Assembly (NCBI RefSeq): GCF_900110255.1
Contig: NZ_FODD01000055.1
Span: 1-42,570, forward strand
Source: Actinacidiphila rubida
Lineage (GTDB): Bacteria; Actinomycetota; Actinomycetes; Streptomycetales; Streptomycetaceae
Length of the DNA: 42,570 nucleotides
Direction: 5' to 3'
Below the pieces are notes generated by a model that was not told the origin of the DNA, searched no databases, and saw only the letters and a program-made list of their open reading frames with translations. Below are positions 31,724 through 38,787 of this stretch, piece by piece (the first letter of the stretch is position 1; every line of letters begins with the position of its first letter). The position numbers were made by a program, and so were the translations under genes.

Positions 31724-33529
31724 TCAGCCGACGGTCACGTGGAACGGCCCGGCCAGGACCGAGTAGCCGTCGTTGGACAGGTAGTACGCGTCGTAGGAGC
31801 CGGGCCCGTTGAGCTTGCCGGTCGCCAACGTCAGCGCGCCGCTGGCATTGGGGGCGTAGGACCAGGCCAGGGAGGACTGCTGGCCCGGGACGACACCGGC
31901 CGGGTAGAGACCCACCCAGTTCTTCGCGCTGACCTGCCCGGCGGACGGCACCGCGTAACGCAGCGTGACGCCGCCGCCGTTCGCGACCGCGTTCAGATCG
32001 CCGGTGAGCGTCGGGACGGTGGCCGTGGACGGGGCGAACGCGGCGTTCAACGGTGTCGCGTACCGGTCGTTGGCCGTCAGCGTCGGCAGGCCCAGCGCCG
32101 TCTCGACCGTCCGGCCGATCCCGTAGTGGTCGTAGTGCAGCGGGCTGCTCGTGCCCGCCGGAACCGTGCCCTGGGAGCCCACGACGACCGTCGCCAGGTG
32201 GTTGTAGGCCTCGCTCGCACTCTCGTCCCAGGTGAGCACCAGCAGCGAGCGCTGCTGCGTGAACGCCGGGGACGCCAGCACCGGCGCGAGCGTCTGCTTC
32301 AGCCAGCCGTCCTGCGTCTTGAGGCTGGTGGCGCTGCCGTTCCCCGACGCCTCGCCGTCGTCGTAGTCGTCGGCGGCGATCCACGAGAGGTTCGGGGTGG
32401 TCGCGGCCGAGCGCAGGTCGGTGGTCAACTGCGTGGTGTCGAAGAGGTGCGCCGCGCAACGGGCCTGGTTGCCGCTGACGTCCGTGTAGTTGATGAACGG
32501 CGCGTCGTCCGGCTCGTAGTACGAGTCGTACGCGGTCGTGGTGTTGCACGGCGTGCCCATGCCCTGCTCGTACGCCTTCCAGGTCCTGCCCGCCGCCTCG
32601 GCGGTGTCACCCAGGTTGCGCTGGGGCGAGTTGATGTTCGGCCAGTACGTACCGCCCTTGGTGTACGTGTCACCGCCCGCGATCGCCAGGTAGTTCTCGT
32701 CACTGGGGTGGTACACGCCGTGCGCGTCGGTCAGTGTCGCGCCCTGCGCCATCAGACCGTGCATGTAGGGCGTGTCCGCGGGGTCGTTCATGACCTCCGT
32801 GTAGTCCGTGTTCTCCATCATGACCACGAACACATGGTCGTACCCCGGCACTTGGGACGGCGGCGGGGTCAGCGGGGCAGGTGCGGTCACCGGAGTGTCG
32901 AGGGTGAGCGACAGGTTGTCGAGGTACCCGGTCTCGCTGGCCGTCGACAGGAACTGCACCTCGACCTGGATCGACCGGGTGCCCGCCGGTACCGACCCGG
33001 TGGCACTGCGGGACAGGAACGCGGTGGCCTGCCCGCGGTCCGCCGCCGACACCGTCGGCAGCTTGGCGGTACTGCCGAGCGGCCGGCCCGAGGCGTCCCG
33101 GAAGTGCAGGCCGACCGCGACATAGCCGCCGTAGGACGTCCAGCCGCCCAGCCAGCCCGACAGATCGAAGTGCACGCCGCCACCGTCGATCGCCGACGCG
33201 GCCGAGGACACGTCCACCGTCTGCGACATGGCACCGTCGCCGAAGTTGCCGGGCCCGAAGAAGCCCTTGCCGAGCGACTTGCCGTCCGCGGGCACCCCGA
33301 ACGAGCCGACGGACGGGCACATCACGTCCAGGCCCCCGGCCTGCACGGTCCAGCCGGGCACGGTACTGGCCGCGGCCCAGTCGGAGGTGCAGTAACCGCC
33401 GCCCTCCGCATCGCCGTTGACGATCAGGTTGCCGCTGCCGGCCGCCGCGTGGGCGGGCGACGGAGCGGCGGTGACCAGCGCGCCGATGAGGGCGACCAGC
33501 CCCGCGTAGGAGCTCCCGCGCAGTCGCAT
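31724..33529 (-). CDS. Secreted phosphoesterase with flanking beta domains
   Basis: A 601-residue exported protein. A Sec signal (SYAGLVALIGALVTAAPSPA) is cleaved near AHAAA. Residues of about 35-210 form a galactose-binding-like beta domain (GNLIVNGDAEGG, GYLDNLSLTLD). After a Pro-rich linker comes the alkaline-phosphatase-superfamily phosphoesterase core: YDHVFVVMMENTDYTEVM, SDENYLAIAGGD, LVLTWDESAS and the PLHYDHYGIGRTVE motif. A C-terminal beta-sandwich (about 510-601) follows. The core belongs with the bacterial acid-phosphatase/phospholipase-C phosphoesterases. GACGAGG precedes the ATG at 33529. It is probably used to release phosphate or head groups outside the cell. Confidence 0.88.
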   Translation of the reverse strand: MRLRGSSYAGLVALIGALVTAAPSPAHAAAGSGNLIVNGDAEGGGYCTSDWAAASTVPGWTVQAGGLDVMCPSVGSFGVPADGKSLGKGFFGPGNFGDGAMSQTVDVSSAASAIDGGGVHFDLSGWLGGWTSYGGYVAVGLHFRDASGRPLGSTAKLPTVSAADRGQATAFLSRSATGSVPAGTRSIQVEVQFLSTASETGYLDNLSLTLDTPVTAPAPLTPPPSQVPGYDHVFVVMMENTDYTEVMNDPADTPYMHGLMAQGATLTDAHGVYHPSDENYLAIAGGDTYTKGGTYWPNINSPQRNLGDTAEAAGRTWKAYEQGMGTPCNTTTAYDSYYEPDDAPFINYTDVSGNQARCAAHLFDTTQLTTDLRSAATTPNLSWIAADDYDDGEASGNGSATSLKTQDGWLKQTLAPVLASPAFTQQRSLLVLTWDESASEAYNHLATVVVGSQGTVPAGTSSPLHYDHYGIGRTVETALGLPTLTANDRYATPLNAAFAPSTATVPTLTGDLNAVANGGGVTLRYAVPSAGQVSAKNWVGLYPAGVVPGQQSSLAWSYAPNASGALTLATGKLNGPGSYDAYYLSNDGYSVLAGPFHVTVG

Positions 33530-33729
33530 GGGGTACCTCGTCCCTTGGGTGGGGGTGCCGTGGCGGATGAGGCCAGGGCTGCGGACGGTGAACGGGACAT
33601 AGGTACCGGCTCGGGCTGTGGAGCGGAAGAACGCGGATCGAATTCCGCCGGACGGGAGCACGTCGGACGGCACTTGGCCAGCGCGCGGACGAACGCGGCT
33701 TCGGGTGAAGGCAATTGGGGCAAGGAGAA

Positions 33730-33765
33730 GGCGGTCCCCCGTGGCCTCGGCCACCGGGGACCGCC
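33730..33765. terminator. Terminator after the lectin gene
   Basis: A 36-base inverted repeat with 17-base arms and a single C-C mismatch, starting GGCGGTCCCC and ending GGGGACCGCC, 30 bases downstream of the lectin stop. Confidence 0.7.
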
Positions 33766-33794
33766 GCCCCACCGCTCAGCGCATCAGCACGCCG

Positions 33795-34337
33795 TCAGGC
33801 ACCCACGTACCAGGTCTGGTTGGTGTTCGCTCCGGCGTTGCAGCCCCACTGCTGGACCACCGCACCGTCGACGGTCAGGTTGTTCTGCAGGTCGAGGCAC
33901 TTGTCGGTGTAGTACGGCCGCAACTCCCAGTACGCGCCGCCCTTGCTGTTCAGCCGCCACTGCTGGCTGTACGCGCCATAGCAGGTCCAGGTGAAGACGG
34001 TCTGGCCGTCGGCACTGCCGTTGCCCCACAGGTCGAGGCACTTCCCCGTGCCCACGTTGACGATCGGACCGTAGGGCACCGTCTGATCGATCGACCACTG
34101 CTGGGCGGCACCGCCGTTGCAGGTCGTCTGCGTGACGGCCGCGCCGTCGCCACTGCCCAGCGCCGTGAGGCACTTGTTGGACAGCTTGCTGACGACGCGG
34201 ACGTTGACGGCCGTCTGCGGCCGGGCGATCCGCGGCTTCGCCGCGTGCGGCGCACCGCCGGGCGCCGCGGACGCGGCGCCGAGGCCCGTGACGACCAGCG
34301 TGAGCGCGGCGACGAGCGGGACGATGAGGCGTTTCAT
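33795..34337 (-). CDS. Secreted ricin-B-type lectin (CBM13)
   Basis: A 180-residue exported lectin. The signal peptide (MKRLIVPLVAALTLVVTGLG) is cleaved near ASAAP. The mature protein is one beta-trefoil, visible as three repeats ending in AQQW, SQQW and NQTW, with the matching Cys pairs KCLTALG, KCLDLWGNGSADG and KCLDLQNNLTVDG. The Asp-rich loops in repeats two and three are suited to bind galactose or xylose; repeat one lacks the Asp. ATG at 34337 is chosen because AGGGGG lies 6 bases upstream. No catalytic domain is attached, so it is a stand-alone binding protein. Confidence 0.9.
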   Translation of the reverse strand: MKRLIVPLVAALTLVVTGLGAASAAPGGAPHAAKPRIARPQTAVNVRVVSKLSNKCLTALGSGDGAAVTQTTCNGGAAQQWSIDQTVPYGPIVNVGTGKCLDLWGNGSADGQTVFTWTCYGAYSQQWRLNSKGGAYWELRPYYTDKCLDLQNNLTVDGAVVQQWGCNAGANTNQTWYVGA

Positions 34338-34581
34338 GGGCATCCCCCTGAAGGCGAGGTGAGACCCGCCGCACCGGGTGGTGCCGCGAGCCGTGGCCGG
34401 CATCCCCGCCGGCCCACGACGGGACGGTCGCAGGGCGCTCTGCACGCGGACTCCACGCCGTCTGGACGTGCTCCCCGCGGCCGCCGGACGACCGGGCGCG
34501 CACTCTTCACCGGGCGAGTCGCCCACTTGCGCCGTCGCGTTCCCGGCGGCCGTTCCCGGACACCTCGGTACCGCGCATCGC

Positions 34582-34587
34582 TACGCT
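34582..34587 (+). promoter_or_regulatory. -10 box TACGCT of leaderless membrane gene
   Basis: TACGCT ends 6 bases before the ATG at 34594, with no ribosome binding site. Confidence 0.55.
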
Positions 34588-34593
34588 GAGCCA

Positions 34594-36819
34594 ATGCCCT
34601 TACGGACCCGGCCGTTGATCGCCCGGCAGTACGCCCCGTGGACGGGCCCGCTGGCGCTCGCCGCCTCCGCCACCGCCGTCGCCGCCATGGTGTTCGCGGC
34701 CCTGCGGGTCTCCGTGGACAACGCCGGACCTGGGCACATCGGGAAGGCCGTCGTCGTCCTGGTCCTGGGCGGGTTCGGCGGCGCCGTGGCCTTCGCCGCG
34801 ACGTTCCTGGCGATGCACGTGGCCGTCACCGTGCGCGCGGTCGCCCGGCGCCATCCGCGGACCACCTGGTGGGTCGGCCAGGCGGCCGGCGCTGCCGTGC
34901 TGCTCCTCGCGGCGGCCGTGGCCGTGACGCGGGGCTGGTCGGGAGAAGCCGCAGGCGCCGCCGCGGGCACGGTCGTCGCGGTGATCTGCGCGTCGGCTGC
35001 CGGCACCGTCGCGGCGGTGCTGCTCCTCGGCTGGACGCTGTCCGGGCCGCACGTGCGGGTCATGCGGCCGGTCGTGGCCGCGGTGAGCGTGTTCCTGGCC
35101 GCGACGTGCTTCCTCACGTTCCGGCACCTGGCGCCCGGCGGCACCTTGGCCGGGGTCGCCGTCGCCGTGGCGTTCGTGTGGACGGCGATGGCGCGCGGCA
35201 CGCCGGCCGCCCCCGAGGTCATCCTCGGCTTCGGGCTGCTGTTCGCCCTGACGGTCTACCCGCGAACCGGCGGATGGACGGACGGCGCCGCGCGCGCCGC
35301 CTTCCAGACGGCCCTCGCCGCCGTCCTCGGCACCGTCACCGTCCTCTTCGTGCGGCGTCTCGCCCGATGGCACGGACGGCTCATGCGGTACGCCAACCTC
35401 GCGGCCGTCCTGCCGCTGGCCTATGTCCTGTTCCTGCTGTTCGACGGCCAGTTGCTCGGCGGGCCCCTCGAAGTCCCGCTGTTCGCACCGATGGTGTGGC
35501 TGATCCTCCGGCTGTGGCGGCGCATGCAGCAGGACGGCCGTACGGTCGTGAACGCGGCAGCGGACATCGTGTGCGCCCTGCTGCTCGGCGGACTGGTCGT
35601 CCTGTTCCTCGTCTGGCTCGCCAACCTGCTCGACGTGCCGGTCGCCGAGGTCCGGGCGCTGCGTGCCGGCGCCTCCCACCTCGGCGACCTCATCGACCTG
35701 CCCTGGTGGACCTGGGTCTCCGTCGACGTGCTGCTGAGCGCGGTCTTCCTGGCCGCCGCCGTCGGCGACCGGCGCGGGCGCCGGATCACCCGCTTCCTCG
35801 GCACGATACGGCTGCCCGGCGCGCTCGAGATCGTGCGCCGCGCCCTGTCCGCCCTGAAGATCGCCCTGCTGACCCTCGTGTTCCTCGGCCTCGCCGGGCC
35901 ACCCGCTCTCGACCCGGTGCTGAGCCGGCACATACGCGCCCGCTACACCGCCGACCTGCGCGCCGAACTCGACGCCCGCGGCCGGTCCGCGCTCCTCCAG
36001 GAGATCAGCCTGCGGTTCGCGCGCACCCCCGGCGCCCTGCCCGTCCTCACCGACATGCTGATCCGCGTCCACGACAGCGCCGCGCCGGGCACCCGCGATG
36101 CCGGCGGCGACACGGAACCGACCCCGGCCGCCCGCGATCTGGCCCACCGGATGGGGGAGTTGCAGTCCCTGACGCTGCTGCCCTTCTTCGACCTGCCGTC
36201 CGCCGGCCACTCCGCGCCGTCGGCCGAACCGCCGACGAGCGGCGCCGTCCACGACGCCGGGCTCGACGGGACGTCCGCCGGCTCCGCCGACCTCTCCGCC
36301 CGCCTCACCCGTGCTCAGGACGAGCGGCGGACCGCAGCGGACAGCCGGCACCAGGCCGACCAGGCCGCCGAGCACGCCGCGGCCGTGGTCACCGGCGCCC
36401 TCGGCAACCTCACGTTCGGCCACGGGGAGGCCATCGGTCTCGTCCGCGCGTACCTGGACGGCCTCGCCGAGTCCGGGCTGCGCAACGTCTTCCTGAGCTG
36501 GGCGGAGCGGCTGCGTTCCACGAGCAGCGCCGACGAACCCCCGGACGCGCAGCACCTCGTGGAGCCCGAGCCCGACGCGCTCCGGCGTGCCGCAGACGCC
36601 CAACTGTCCGGCGAACTCTCCGCGTCGGGCGTCCGGTTCGGCGGCGACCCGGCCCAGGACCGTGCCGACCGCGAGGCCCCACTGGCCGCCGCGGTCGACC
36701 TCGCCGAACACACCAGCCGCCTGCAGCACGGCACCGACCCCTGCACCGGCTGCGTCCACTACGTCGAGCCGGGTGAGCACGGCGGCGGACACGAGGAGCC
36801 GCGGATCCACGTGGAATGA
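34594..36819 (+). CDS. Large polytopic membrane protein with soluble tail
   Basis: A 741-residue protein I do not recognise. Residues 1-435 contain about 11 hydrophobic segments (for example AVVVLVLGGFGGAVAFAATF, LLLGGLVVLFLVWLANLL). Residues 440-741 are soluble, charged and helical, with possible coiled coil around ARLTRAQDERRTAADSRHQA. The end carries Cys717 and Cys720 in DPCTGCVHY, then a His/Glu-rich stretch GEHGGGHEEP, possibly a metal or redox site. The third codon is TTA, so translation should depend on the bldA tRNA. ATG at 34594 follows TACGCT by 6 bases. It is monocistronic, with convergent neighbours on the right. Role unknown; expression is probably linked to development. Confidence 0.78.
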   Translation: MPLRTRPLIARQYAPWTGPLALAASATAVAAMVFAALRVSVDNAGPGHIGKAVVVLVLGGFGGAVAFAATFLAMHVAVTVRAVARRHPRTTWWVGQAAGAAVLLLAAAVAVTRGWSGEAAGAAAGTVVAVICASAAGTVAAVLLLGWTLSGPHVRVMRPVVAAVSVFLAATCFLTFRHLAPGGTLAGVAVAVAFVWTAMARGTPAAPEVILGFGLLFALTVYPRTGGWTDGAARAAFQTALAAVLGTVTVLFVRRLARWHGRLMRYANLAAVLPLAYVLFLLFDGQLLGGPLEVPLFAPMVWLILRLWRRMQQDGRTVVNAAADIVCALLLGGLVVLFLVWLANLLDVPVAEVRALRAGASHLGDLIDLPWWTWVSVDVLLSAVFLAAAVGDRRGRRITRFLGTIRLPGALEIVRRALSALKIALLTLVFLGLAGPPALDPVLSRHIRARYTADLRAELDARGRSALLQEISLRFARTPGALPVLTDMLIRVHDSAAPGTRDAGGDTEPTPAARDLAHRMGELQSLTLLPFFDLPSAGHSAPSAEPPTSGAVHDAGLDGTSAGSADLSARLTRAQDERRTAADSRHQADQAAEHAAAVVTGALGNLTFGHGEAIGLVRAYLDGLAESGLRNVFLSWAERLRSTSSADEPPDAQHLVEPEPDALRRAADAQLSGELSASGVRFGGDPAQDRADREAPLAAAVDLAEHTSRLQHGTDPCTGCVHYVEPGEHGGGHEEPRIHVE

Positions 36820-36872
36820 CGGCCCGGATCGCTCACGCGCGGGCTCGCGGCGCCGGAGCCGTACCGGTCACG

Positions 36873-36901
36873 CGTCGTGGCGGGTCGTCCGAGCCACGAC
36901 G
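36873..36901. terminator. Hairpin between convergent genes
   Basis: CGTCGTGGC pairs with GCCACGACG (9 bp, 11-base loop) between the membrane protein and methyltransferase stops. Confidence 0.5.
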
Positions 36902-36914
36902 GCGACTCCGGCCG

Positions 36915-37901
36915 TCAGCGGTCGCGGCACCGGGCCGCGACGAGCACGGGGCCGCCCGGGACGGTGGGGAACCGCTGTGCCTCCGTCAGGCCGGCGGCGG
37001 TGAGGATCTCCGTCATCCGCTCCGTGTCATAGGAGTTGCCGCCGTTGCGCACGGCGTTCCACCCGGAGACCGCCCGGCGTAGCGGATCGGTGGCCGCGGG
37101 GTTGGTGCCCACGACGATCCACCCGCCCGGCCTGAGCGCGTCGACCAGGCGCGGGACGGCCGCGGTGAGGGCCCCTTCGGCCAGGAACGGGGCGGGCAGC
37201 CAGACGAGGTCGTACGCGTCCCGTTCCGTGACCTCCGAGACGTCCTGGTGACGGAGGGTGATCCGCCGGGCCGCGTCCGGTCCTGCGTCGGCCAGCTCCT
37301 TGCGGGCCAGGTCCAGCACGCGATCGACGATGTCGATGCCCACGACCTCGGTCCCGGGAAGTTCCCGCGCGAGGGCGAGCGCGAGTGCCGCCACGCCGGT
37401 GCCGACGTCCAGAACGCGGCCGCCTTCGCCTGCGAGCCGTTCCGCCAGGCCGGGCAGTGCGGGAACCAGTCGGGTGGCCAGCGCGCGGCCGGTCATGGCG
37501 GACGCCCGTCCCTGGTCCAGCAGAACCTCGTCGTCCTGGTCCGCCCAACCGCCGCCCGCGCGGTCGGCGGGGCCGCCCGTCGCGGCCGCGACCACCTGGC
37601 GCAGCGCACTCACACGTGCCGCCACGGCGCTGCGGCTCGTGGGCCCGTCGGCGTACACCAAGGACGGGTGTGCGACGAACCGGCCGCCCTCCCTCCGCAC
37701 GAGCCCGACGGACTCCAGTACGGCGGTGCGCGGTGGGTCGGCCTCGAGCACATCGTCGAGAGCCCTGTCAGCGGCGTCGTCCAGCGTCCCGATCACCGCG
37801 GCCAGCGCCCACGAGGCGGCTTCCAGCGCGGCCACCGGATCGTCGCCGAGGTTCACAACGGGGCCCGCCAAGGGGCCGGAGGACGAGGATGACGCAGACA
37901 T
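36915..37901 (-). CDS. SAM-dependent methyltransferase with helical N-terminus
   Basis: A 328-residue protein. The N-terminal 130 residues are helical and resemble the winged-helix/dimerisation region of small-molecule O-methyltransferases (AVLESVGLVRREGGRFVAHP). The SAM domain begins near residue 165: RVLDVGTGVAALALALAREL (motif I), EVVGIDIVDRVLDLARKEL (motif II), DLVWLPAPFL and LRPGGWIVVGTNP. A Ser-rich start (MSASSSSSGP) precedes the fold. ATG at 37901 has AGAGGT upstream. It may use a small molecule as acceptor; none is indicated by neighbours. Repeated GGACAGGTG elements lie about 55-90 bases upstream of the start. Confidence 0.82.
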   Translation of the reverse strand: MSASSSSSGPLAGPVVNLGDDPVAALEAASWALAAVIGTLDDAADRALDDVLEADPPRTAVLESVGLVRREGGRFVAHPSLVYADGPTSRSAVAARVSALRQVVAAATGGPADRAGGGWADQDDEVLLDQGRASAMTGRALATRLVPALPGLAERLAGEGGRVLDVGTGVAALALALARELPGTEVVGIDIVDRVLDLARKELADAGPDAARRITLRHQDVSEVTERDAYDLVWLPAPFLAEGALTAAVPRLVDALRPGGWIVVGTNPAATDPLRRAVSGWNAVRNGGNSYDTERMTEILTAAGLTEAQRFPTVPGGPVLVAARCRDR

Positions 37902-37956
37902 GGGAGACCTCTTGCTCGAGAACGGCGGTAGCACGTGTCGACTCCACCCTACGAAA

Positions 37957-37988
37957 CACCTGTCCAGGCGTGTTCGGCGCACCTGTCC
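37957..37988. repeat. Paired CACCTGTCC direct repeats
   Basis: CACCTGTCC occurs at 37957-37965 and 37980-37988, spaced 23 bp start to start (about two helical turns), just upstream of the methyltransferase gene. AACACCTGTCC and AGGCGTGTT also form an imperfect inverted repeat. It may be a regulator binding site. Confidence 0.4.
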
Positions 37989-38211
37989 TCCCGTCAGCCG
38001 GCGACGGCTTCGCAGCGTCCCCCACACGTGTGTCGACAGCGGGACGGTCACCCGCTCACACGCGGGACACCGTGAGCTTCGCCCTCCGGCCGAGCCGCGT
38101 CCTGAAGCACCCGCCGGCCCCTGCCGGCGCCTGCTCTGGCAAAGGCGCGCGTCAGGGTGAGGATTCCGCCGTTCCGGTGCGCCTCCCACCGCCCTGCGCG
38201 CGCTGGGCGCC

Positions 38212-38217
38212 TAGCCT
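38212..38217 (+). promoter_or_regulatory. -10 box TAGCCT of leaderless SRPBCC gene
   Basis: TAGCCT ends 6 bases before the GTG at 38224; no ribosome binding site is present. Confidence 0.55.
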
Positions 38218-38223
38218 GGCCAC

Positions 38224-38652
38224 GTGCCCCTGTTCGAGATCGAGCGGACCACACCGCTGCCACCCGCCGAGGCCTGGCGTCGTCTCACGGCCTGGGAACG
38301 GCACACCTCCACCGTGCCGCTCACCAGGATCGACGTGCGCACCCCGCCTCCGACCGGGCGCGGCACGGTGTTCGTGGCGCGCACCGGCCTCGGGCCGCTC
38401 GGCTTCGACGACCCGATGGAGGTCACCGACTGGCAGCCGGAACGGCACTGCCGCCTGGAGAAACGGGGCCGCGTCGTCCTCGGATGGGCCGAGATCGACG
38501 TCCTGCCCGACCCTGCCGGAGGTCCCGGTGCGCTCGTACGCTGGCGCGAGGACGTCCGCGTGCGGGCCGTGCCACGCGGATTGGACCCGGTCACCACCAC
38601 GGCCGGCCGGCTGATATTCGGCCGCGTCGTCGACACCCTCCTCAAGCCCTGA
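38224..38652 (+). CDS. SRPBCC-family protein
   Basis: A 142-residue START/polyketide-cyclase-like protein with one hydrophobic ligand pocket. Features of the fold are the first strand MPLFEIERTTPLPPAEAWRR, then GTVFVARTGLGPLGFDDPME, WQPERHCRLEKRG, and a long C-terminal helix (TTAGRLIFGRVVDTLLK). GTG at 38224 starts the protein 6 bases after TAGCCT. It probably binds a small lipid or ring compound; an enzymatic role is not evident. It is a single-gene unit before the phosphoketolase. Confidence 0.8.
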   Translation: MPLFEIERTTPLPPAEAWRRLTAWERHTSTVPLTRIDVRTPPPTGRGTVFVARTGLGPLGFDDPMEVTDWQPERHCRLEKRGRVVLGWAEIDVLPDPAGGPGALVRWREDVRVRAVPRGLDPVTTTAGRLIFGRVVDTLLKP

Positions 38653-38787
38653 CGCACCCGGGCGGTCCCTTCCTTCCCCAGTCGCTCTCGCTGCCCGCCC
38701 CTGCGCCCGCGGCGCCCTCGCCCCCTCGCCGTTCCACGACCGCCGTTCCGCCGCACGCCGATGTGCCACGACCGTCTGGAGACGATC

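Larger units (their letters stand above)
37902..38223. other. Intergenic control region
   Basis: It separates divergent genes and holds no ORF I trust. It contains the direct repeat CACCTGTCC at 37957 and 37980, a 10-bp palindrome CACACGTGTG near 38023, and the -10 box of the next gene at its right end. Confidence 0.5.
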
